A stretch of DNA of 63,332 nt from Massilia sp. (GTDB taxonomy: Bacteria; Pseudomonadota; Gammaproteobacteria; Burkholderiales; Burkholderiaceae_D), in contig JANYGW010000037.1 in the NCBI GenBank assembly GCA_025359245.1, forward strand, positions 1 to 63,332, in the 5' to 3' direction. The notes beneath the pieces were generated by a model that saw only the letters and a list, made by a program, of their open reading frames with translations, searched no databases and was not told the origin of the DNA. A program made the position numbers and the translations under genes. Positions 57,667 to 63,332 of the stretch are shown piece by piece. The first letter of the stretch is position 1. Each line of letters starts with the position of its first letter.

Positions 57667-58284
57667 ATGAAAAACATTGTGATCCTTATTTCCGGTCGCG
57701 GAAGCAACATGGAAGCGGTCGTGCGTGCAGCGCAGGCCGAGCAATGGCCGGCCCGGATTGCGGCAGTCATCAGCAACAAGGCCGACGCCGGCGGGCTTGA
57801 GTTTGCCCACGCGCATGGCATCGCGACCGCGGTCGTGGCCAACCAGGAGTTCGCCAGCCGCGCCGAATTCGATGCCGCCTTGCAGCAGGAAATCGACCGT
57901 TTTGCGCCCGATCTGGTCGTGCTGGCCGGCTTCATGCGCATCCTCACGCCGGGCTTCGTTGCCCATTATGAGGGGCGGCTGCTGAATATCCACCCGTCGC
58001 TGCTGCCGCTGTTTCCGGGGTTGCACACGCACCAGCAGGCGCTGGACGCGGGCGAAACCGAGCACGGCGCGACGGTCCATTTCGTCACCGCCGAACTGGA
58101 CCACGGTCCGGTGGTCGCCCAGGCGAAGGTCGCGGTACTGCCGGGCGACACCGAACACACACTGGCCGCGCGCGTGCTGGTGCAGGAACACCAGCTCTAC
58201 CCACGCGCGATCCGCCTGTTCATCGAGGACCGGCTGAGCATTCAAGACGGCCTCGTTAGCATCGCCGAAACAACCAGTCATTAA
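57667..58284 (+). CDS. purN: Phosphoribosylglycinamide formyltransferase
   Basis: A 205-residue GART enzyme that transfers a formyl group from 10-formyltetrahydrofolate to glycinamide ribonucleotide, the third step of purine synthesis. Visible motifs: VILISGRGSNMEAVV (phosphate loop), FMRILTPGFV, NIHPSLLPLFPG (catalytic Asn and His) and VTAELDHGPVVAQ (catalytic Asp). Length is normal. No ribosome-binding site stands out before the ATG, in line with a near-leaderless transcript. The methyltransferase gene follows after 12 bases. Confidence 0.96.
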   Translation: MKNIVILISGRGSNMEAVVRAAQAEQWPARIAAVISNKADAGGLEFAHAHGIATAVVANQEFASRAEFDAALQQEIDRFAPDLVVLAGFMRILTPGFVAHYEGRLLNIHPSLLPLFPGLHTHQQALDAGETEHGATVHFVTAELDHGPVVAQAKVAVLPGDTEHTLAARVLVQEHQLYPRAIRLFIEDRLSIQDGLVSIAETTSH

Positions 58285-58296
58285 CCAAGGAATTCC

Positions 58297-59604
58297 ATGA
58301 GATTGCCACCAGCGATACTCGGCAATACAGAAGAAGTATTGCGCGAGATTTTGCGTTTTTCGGCCCCCGCCGACACCACCTTGTCGCGCTACTTCAAGGA
58401 CCACCCGCGCCTGGGCTCGCGCGAGCGCGGCGCCGTTGCCGAAGGCATCTACGCGATCCTGCGCAACAAGTCCTTCTTCACCGACTTCGCCGAAGCGGGC
58501 CAGAGCCCGACCATGCGCCGCCTGACCATCCTCGGCCTGGCCGAAGCGGTGGGCGTTGAATCGCTGGGCGGCCTGACCGAAGAAGAAACCGCCTTCCTCG
58601 AACGCATCAAGGAAATCGACCGCACGCTGATGCCGGCGCAAATGCGTTCGAACCTGCCGAAGTGGCTGTTCGACAAATTCGTCGCCCAGTATGGCGAAGC
58701 AGAAACGCTGGCCCTGGCCGATGCGCTGAACCAGCCGGCGCCGCTCGACCTGCGCGTCAACTCGATCAAGGCCACCCGCGACGAAGTCCAGGCCGGCCTG
58801 CTGGACGCGCCGATCAAGTCCGAGCCGATGCCGTACGCGCCGCTGGGCTTGCGCGTGCTGCGCAAGCCGGCACTGCAAAACCTGCCGCTGTTCAAGAGCG
58901 GCGCCATCGAAGTGCAGGACGAGGGTAGCCAGGTGCTGTCGCAGATCGTCGGCGCCAAGCGCGGCGAGATGGTGGTCGACTTCTGCGCCGGCGCGGGCGG
59001 CAAGACGCTGGCGCTGGGCGCGCTGATGCGCAATACCGGCCGCTTGTACGCGTTCGATATTTCCGAGAAGCGCCTCGCCAAGCTCAAGCCGCGCCTGGCG
59101 CGCAGCGGGCTGTCGAACGTGCATCCGGTGCAGATCGCGCACGAGCGCGATGCCAAGATCAAGCGCCTGGCCGGCAAGATCGACCGCGTGCTGGTCGACG
59201 CGCCGTGCAGCGGCCTGGGCACGCTGCGCCGCAATCCGGACGTCAAATGGCGCCAGAAGATCGACGCCATCGCCGAGATGCAAGTCAAGCAAGCGTCGAT
59301 CCTGGACGGCGCGGCGCGCCTGCTCAAGGGCGGCGGCCGTCTCGTGTATGCGACCTGCAGCCTGCTCGACGAAGAAAATGATTTCATCGTCGAACAGTTC
59401 CTGGCCGCGCATCCGGAATTCGACCTCGTTCCGATGAGCCAGGTCCTGGCCGAACAGAAGATCGAGCTTGAGATGGGCGACTACCTGAAACTGCTGCCGC
59501 ACAAGCACCAGACCGACGGCTTCTTCGCTGCCGTCATGCAGCGCAAGCCGATCGAGAAGAAGGCCCCGAAAGAAGCGCCCGCCGACGCGGAAACCGAAGA
59601 CTAA
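58297..59604 (+). CDS. RsmB/NOP-family RNA m5C methyltransferase
   Basis: A 435-residue SAM-dependent RNA methyltransferase. The N-terminal helical part (about 1-140) is followed by the catalytic domain with motif I DFCAGAGGKTLALG, LYAFDISEKRLAKLKPRL, motif IV VDAPCSGLGTLRRNPD (Cys that releases the product) and motif VI VYATCSLLDEEND (catalytic Cys). RsmB of Escherichia coli modifies C967 of 16S rRNA; this protein may be the same or a relative with another site. An acidic tail of about 20 residues ends the protein. It sits between purN and the mechanosensitive channel gene with gaps of 12 and 15 bases, so the three form an operon. Confidence 0.92.
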   Translation: MRLPPAILGNTEEVLREILRFSAPADTTLSRYFKDHPRLGSRERGAVAEGIYAILRNKSFFTDFAEAGQSPTMRRLTILGLAEAVGVESLGGLTEEETAFLERIKEIDRTLMPAQMRSNLPKWLFDKFVAQYGEAETLALADALNQPAPLDLRVNSIKATRDEVQAGLLDAPIKSEPMPYAPLGLRVLRKPALQNLPLFKSGAIEVQDEGSQVLSQIVGAKRGEMVVDFCAGAGGKTLALGALMRNTGRLYAFDISEKRLAKLKPRLARSGLSNVHPVQIAHERDAKIKRLAGKIDRVLVDAPCSGLGTLRRNPDVKWRQKIDAIAEMQVKQASILDGAARLLKGGGRLVYATCSLLDEENDFIVEQFLAAHPEFDLVPMSQVLAEQKIELEMGDYLKLLPHKHQTDGFFAAVMQRKPIEKKAPKEAPADAETED

Positions 59605-59619
59605 GCGACCGGCCTGCCC

Positions 59620-60930
59620 ATGCCCTTATCGAACCTGCTGTCCGACCTGCTCGAAGATATCAACAAGCCAGTGATACTCTGGCAGGCGGGCATCATCGCC
59701 GTGTGCGTGGCGCTGGGTTGGATGATGGCAAGGCTGGTGCGGGGCGCTTACGCCGATCCGGCGGATCACAGCGTGATGCGGGCCGGCGTGGTCAACTTCG
59801 GCTATGTGCTGACGCCGGTCCTGATCGCCGGCCTGATTGCGCTGGCACCGCTGTTCGCCGTGCCGCTGCTCGGCAAGGTGCGTTTGCTGCGGGTGGCCTT
59901 GCCGCTGGTCGGCTCGATGGCGGTGATCCGCATGGGCTTCTTCCTGCTGCGGCGCGTGTTCGCGCGGCGCGGCCCGCTGGGCGCGGCGCTGGTCACCTTC
60001 GAAAAGATTTTCTCCCTGCTGGTGTGGCTGGCGGTTGCGCTATACCTGTGCGGCCTGTGGCCCGACATCTTCCATTTCCTCGACAACACCACGCTGCCTT
60101 TGGGTGCCCATAAAGTGGCGCTGTCGGCGGTCGGCCAGGCGGTCGTGTCGGTGGTGGTGCTGCTGATGCTGGCGCTGTGGGCCGGCAGCGCGATCGAGGA
60201 ACGCCTGATGGGCGTGGCGGGGCTGCATACCTCGCTGCGCGTGGTGATGGCGCGCATGAGCAAGTCGGTGCTGATCGTGGCGGCCGTGCTGGTCAGCCTG
60301 TCGCTGGTGGGCATCGACCTGACCGTGCTGTCGGTGTTTGGCGGCGCGCTCGGCGTGGGCCTGGGCCTGGGCATGCAGAAGATCGCCAGCAATTATGTGT
60401 CCGGTTTCGTGATCCTGCTCGAGCGCAGCCTGACCATCGGCGACATGATTTCGGTCGACAAGTATTCCGGCAAGGTTACCCAAATTAATACGCGCTACAC
60501 GATCCTGCAGGGACTCGACGGTGTCGAGACGGTATTGCCGAACGAGATGCTCATTTCCGGACCGGTACAGAACCAGTCGCTGACGAATCGCGTGGTGCAG
60601 GTGGCGACCCATTTGACGGTTGCCTACGACAGCGACCTGAACGCGGTGTTCGCGCTGCTCGAAGCGGCGCCGCAGGGCGTGCCGCGCGTGCTGGAAGAGC
60701 CGGCGCCGGGCGTGGCGCTGAAGAAATTCGGCGCCGACGGTTACGAACTCGACCTCGCATTCTGGATCGCCGACCCGGAGAATGGCCGCGGCAACGTGAT
60801 TTCCGAAGTGAACAAGAAAGTGTATGCGCTGATCGATGCTGGAAAAATCAAGCTTGCTTATCCGGCACGTGACACGCGTGCATTGGATGCGCAAATGGTG
60901 GCCGTATTGACGGGGCTTGCGCGTACATAA
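59620..60930 (+). CDS. MscS-family mechanosensitive channel
   Basis: A 436-residue inner-membrane channel. Five or six N-terminal helices are followed by the pore helix TM3 (VFGGALGVGLGLGMQKIASN, GXXXG-rich), the conserved VSGFVILLERSLTIGDMISV, then the beta domain (GKVTQINTRYTILQGLDGVE, VLPNEMLIS) and the alpha/beta C-terminal vestibule. It opens under membrane tension during osmotic downshock. Longer than E. coli MscS (286 residues), with extra helices before the core. Confidence 0.93.
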   Translation: MPLSNLLSDLLEDINKPVILWQAGIIAVCVALGWMMARLVRGAYADPADHSVMRAGVVNFGYVLTPVLIAGLIALAPLFAVPLLGKVRLLRVALPLVGSMAVIRMGFFLLRRVFARRGPLGAALVTFEKIFSLLVWLAVALYLCGLWPDIFHFLDNTTLPLGAHKVALSAVGQAVVSVVVLLMLALWAGSAIEERLMGVAGLHTSLRVVMARMSKSVLIVAAVLVSLSLVGIDLTVLSVFGGALGVGLGLGMQKIASNYVSGFVILLERSLTIGDMISVDKYSGKVTQINTRYTILQGLDGVETVLPNEMLISGPVQNQSLTNRVVQVATHLTVAYDSDLNAVFALLEAAPQGVPRVLEEPAPGVALKKFGADGYELDLAFWIADPENGRGNVISEVNKKVYALIDAGKIKLAYPARDTRALDAQMVAVLTGLART

Positions 60931-61051
60931 GGCGAAATGATTGGTGACAATCGTGCCGTACGTCATCGTATGCGCGTAAAATAGAGGGATTCCTCAGTCC
61001 GCTTCGTTTGACGTTGCCTGGGCCGGTGGAAGCCACTATTTTGGAGTAGTA

Positions 61052-62251
61052 ATGAATTTGTTAAGTTCGATTCTCGCATTCCTGTCGCACGGCATCGTTG
61101 GTCTCACTGCCTGGCAGGTTGTCATCTACACGCTGGTCGTCACCCACATCACCATTGCCAGCGTCACCATCTATTTGCACCGCCACCAGGCGCACCGCGC
61201 GCTGGACCTGCACGCCATTCCGAGTCATTTTTTCCGCTTCTGGCTGTGGCTGACCACGGGCCAGGTCACCAAGGAGTGGGCCGCGATCCACCGCAAGCAC
61301 CACGCCAAATGCGACACCGCCGAAGATCCGCACAGCCCGGTCACGCGCGGCATCCGCAAGGTCCTGTTTGAAGGCGCGGAACTGTACCGCACCGAATCGA
61401 AGAATATGGAAACCATGGAGAAGTATGGCCATGGCACGCCGGACGACTGGATGGAGCGCAATGTGTACACCCGCTTCAGCTGGCAGGGCGTGAGCATTTT
61501 GCTGGTCATCAATTTCGCGCTGTTCGGCGTCATCGGCGTGACGATCTGGGCGATCCAGATGGCCTGGATCCCGATCACCGCCGCCGGCATCATCAACGGC
61601 ATCGGCCACTACTGGGGCTACCGCAACTACGACTGCGCCGACGCGGCGACCAACATCATCCCGTTCGGCATCCTGATCGGCGGCGAAGAGCTGCATAACA
61701 ATCACCACACGTTTGCGACCTCGGCCAAGCTGTCGTCGAAATGGTATGAATTCGACATTGGCTATTTCTATATCCGCTGCCTGGAAACGCTGGGCCTGGC
61801 CAAAGTCAAGAAGCTGCCGCCCAAGCCAGCCTTCGACACGGCCAAGATGGTGGCCGACCTCGATACGCTGCAATCGGTGATCGCCAACCGCTACGACGTG
61901 ATGGCCAAGTATGCGAAGTCGCTCAAGCACACCTGGCGCGAAGAGCTGGCGAGCCTGAAGGACAAGGCGGAACTGGAATCGCGCTTCCTGAAATCGTCGC
62001 GCAAGCTGTTGCAGCGCGAGCCGGGCAAGCTGGAGGCATCGCACAAACAGCAGCTGGTCGAGCTGTTCCAGCATAGCAAGGCACTCGAGACGATGCACCA
62101 GATGCGGGTCGAGCTGGGCGCCATCTGGGAGCGTTCGCACTTCACGCGCGACCAGTTGCTGCAGCAGCTGCAAGACTGGTGCAACCGCGCCGAAGCGTCG
62201 GGCATCAAGTCGCTGCAAGAGTTTTCGTTCCGCTTGCGCAGCTACGCGTAA
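61052..62251 (+). CDS. Acyl-CoA/fatty-acid desaturase, DesC/OLE1 type
   Basis: A 399-residue integral-membrane di-iron desaturase. The three His clusters are present: LHRHQAHRAL (about 44-53), HRKHHAKCDT (about 80-89) and ELHNNHHTFATS (about 214-225). Four membrane helices surround them. The region from about 275 to the end is a long helical, charged extension (about 120 residues) beyond the usual core. The enzyme introduces a cis double bond in saturated acyl chains, adjusting membrane fluidity. The start has GGAGTAGTA upstream. Confidence 0.93.
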   Translation: MNLLSSILAFLSHGIVGLTAWQVVIYTLVVTHITIASVTIYLHRHQAHRALDLHAIPSHFFRFWLWLTTGQVTKEWAAIHRKHHAKCDTAEDPHSPVTRGIRKVLFEGAELYRTESKNMETMEKYGHGTPDDWMERNVYTRFSWQGVSILLVINFALFGVIGVTIWAIQMAWIPITAAGIINGIGHYWGYRNYDCADAATNIIPFGILIGGEELHNNHHTFATSAKLSSKWYEFDIGYFYIRCLETLGLAKVKKLPPKPAFDTAKMVADLDTLQSVIANRYDVMAKYAKSLKHTWREELASLKDKAELESRFLKSSRKLLQREPGKLEASHKQQLVELFQHSKALETMHQMRVELGAIWERSHFTRDQLLQQLQDWCNRAEASGIKSLQEFSFRLRSYA

Positions 62252-62272
62252 CGCGTTTCAAGCGAACAAAAT

Positions 62273-62296
62273 CGGCTCCTTCGGGGGCCGTTTTTG
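62273..62296 (+). terminator. Intrinsic terminator with UUCG loop after the desaturase gene
   Basis: CGGCTCC pairs with GGGGCCG around a TTCG tetraloop and is followed by TTTTT. Confidence 0.9.
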
Positions 62297-62309
62297 TCTA
62301 TCATGAGCG

Positions 62310-63011
62310 ATGAAAAAAACTTCCATCCTGTTCGTCTGCATGGGCAATATCTGCCGTTCCCCGACTGCGGAGGGCGTGTTCCGTGTGCGCGCCGAACGGG
62401 CCGGCCTGGCGCAAGGCCTGCACATCGATTCGGCCGGCACCCACGCCTACCATGTGGGCCACCAGCCCGATCCGCGTTCGACCGAGTTCGCCGCCCGGCG
62501 CGGCTATGACCTGTCGACCCAGCGCGCGCGCCAGGTCGATGCCAGCGACTTTGCCGGCTTTGACCGCATCTATGCGATGGACCGCGACAACCTGGCGCGC
62601 CTGACGGCGGCCTGCCCGCCGGAGCACCGCCACAAGCTGGGCCTGTTCATGCAGCTGGCCACGCACAGCGACGCGGACGTGGTGCCGGATCCGTACTACG
62701 GCGATGGCAATGGCTTCGACCTGGTGCTCGACTATATCGAAGACGCTTCGGACGGGCTGATCGAGGCCCTGGCGGCACCTGCTGCCGGTCGCGCGACTGT
62801 GCGTGTCAGCAAGGCCGGTTTCCATGCATTCGGGCGCGACATGCTGTTGTTCGATGAATTGGCGGCCCTGTTGGCCGAGCGCGATATCGTCACCATCGAC
62901 GTGCGCTACGATGCCGACGCCGGCTACGAGGGCATCGGCAAGCTGATTTACGGCTGCACGCGGATGGGCGTGAAGGTCAACGAAGTCGCGGCACCCGCGC
63001 CTGCGCCTTAA
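62310..63011 (+). CDS. Low-molecular-weight protein-tyrosine phosphatase with a C-terminal extension
   Basis: A 233-residue protein. The first 155 or so residues are a complete low-molecular-weight phosphatase: P-loop VCMGNICRSPTAEG (Cys and Arg of CX5R), DSAGTHAYHVGHQPDPRS, and the general-acid Asp in VPDPYYGDGNGFD. A linker (ALAAPAAGRAT) leads to a further 65 residues (VRVSKAGFHAFGRDMLLFDE, VTIDVRYDADAGYEGIGKLI, then GCTRMGVKVNEV) not found in usual members of 150-165 residues. Such phosphatases act on BY-kinases of polysaccharide export. The extension is of unknown use. Confidence 0.9.
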   Translation: MKKTSILFVCMGNICRSPTAEGVFRVRAERAGLAQGLHIDSAGTHAYHVGHQPDPRSTEFAARRGYDLSTQRARQVDASDFAGFDRIYAMDRDNLARLTAACPPEHRHKLGLFMQLATHSDADVVPDPYYGDGNGFDLVLDYIEDASDGLIEALAAPAAGRATVRVSKAGFHAFGRDMLLFDELAALLAERDIVTIDVRYDADAGYEGIGKLIYGCTRMGVKVNEVAAPAPAP

Positions 63012-63014
63012 AAC

Positions 63015-63048
63015 AAAAGAGCCGCGCACTTGCGTGGGCGGCTCTTTC
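63015..63048. terminator. Bidirectional terminator between the phosphatase gene and rpmG
   Basis: AAAGAGCCGC and GCGGCTCTTT form a 10-bp stem, with A-rich and T-rich flanks, between two convergent genes. Confidence 0.88.
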
Positions 63049-63070
63049 GGTACTGAATTCGAGATCGCGA

Positions 63071-63238
63071 TTACTTGATCTTGGTTTCTTTGTACATCAC
63101 GTGCTTGCGTGCTTTAGGATCGAACTTCATGATCTCCATTTTTGCAGGCATCGTGCGCTTGTTCTTGTCGGTGGTGTAGAAGTGACCCGTACCTGCGGTC
63201 GATTCCAGCTTGATTTTGTCGCGGCCAGTTTTTGCCAT
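63071..63238 (-). CDS. rpmG: 50S ribosomal protein L33
   Basis: A 55-residue ribosomal protein: [20 protein letters not shown] at the start, then [16 protein letters not shown] and [19 protein letters not shown]. This is the Cys-free form that does not bind zinc. It lies 13 bases after the stop of rpmB on the same strand, the conserved rpmB-rpmG order. Confidence 0.97.
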   Translation of the reverse strand: MAKTGRDKIKLESTAGTGHFYTTDKNKRTMPAKMEIMKFDPKARKHVMYKETKIK

Positions 63239-63251
63239 GATAGCTCCCTAA

Positions 63252-63332
63252 TTAAACTTTTTCGCCACGGGCGCGCATGTCGACCAGGACGGCATCGATG
63301 CCGACTTTGTCGATGACGCGCAGACCGGCGTT
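63252..63332 (-). CDS. rpmB: 50S ribosomal protein L28 (C-terminal 26 residues)
   Basis: The reading frame at the right edge encodes NAGLRVIDKVGIDAVLVDMR followed by ARGEKV and TAA, the C terminus of L28. The start lies outside the window. Order and spacing with rpmG are as usual. Confidence 0.93.
   Translation of the reverse strand, partial: NAGLRVIDKVGIDAVLVDMRARGEKV

Noticed and set aside
1-63332. CRISPR arrays, rRNA operons, complete insertion sequences
   Set aside because: No regularly spaced repeats, no rRNA-like sequence and no transposase with terminal inverted repeats were seen.

Overview
The window (about 63 kb, high GC, strong codon bias to G/C) looks like a chromosomal segment of a betaproteobacterium of the Oxalobacteraceae, most like Massilia/Telluria/Duganella. 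Pointers are PEP-CTERM exported proteins, an aceE-aceF-lpdA cluster whose E3 carries its own lipoyl domain, an EmrA/EmrB/NodT-type efflux operon, an EpsA-like LuxR regulator and the housekeeping genes at the right end (purN, RsmB-type methyltransferase, MscS channel, desaturase, rpmG, rpmB). The genus is inferred from gene content only.

Layout. 1-4185: end of the pyruvate dehydrogenase cluster. 4378-5160: PEP-CTERM protein behind a sigma-54-type promoter. 5217-10427: small gene, TetR repressor with a palindromic operator, divergent tripartite drug-efflux operon. 10506-17953: exported or envelope proteins (M49-like peptidase, two tandem HEVGH proteins, BON protein, HDOD protein, DUF218, YpfJ, FKBP). 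18102-19855: PEP-CTERM trypsin-like protease, its terminator, a group II intron 5' remnant and a broken second protease copy. 19967-21099: patatin behind a perfect FNR/Anr box. 21183-28396: one-strand cluster of TetR, cytochrome c, Tat-exported FAD oxidase, Tat-exported PLP enzyme, DUF2147, porin and neutral ceramidase, read here as a sphingolipid-use operon. 28616-37033: regulators, lipase, a toxin-antitoxin pair with one stop codon in each gene, exported M28 peptidase, GGDEF/EAL protein.

37241-44424: after two gene remnants comes a two-gene unit, a cytosolic M48-type peptidase gene overlapping by 4 bases an 1824-residue protein with a degenerate kinase-like region, DUF4011/SF1 helicase, Vsr-like nuclease region and WGR domain. 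It resembles known helicase-nuclease antiphage proteins and is the best candidate here for an undescribed defence system. 44551-46790: membrane AraC regulator and an exported FGE-domain protein. 46873-53391: a 6.5-kb island with a type I restriction-modification system (hsdR, hsdM, hsdS) and two tiny genes, inserted at tRNA-Lys(TTT) and bounded by 51-bp direct repeats. 53482-63332: GspE-type ATPase, spermidine-synthase-like protein, glycine-zipper protein, barstar-like protein, purN, RsmB-like methyltransferase, MscS channel, desaturase, an extended low-molecular-weight tyrosine phosphatase, L33 and the end of L28.
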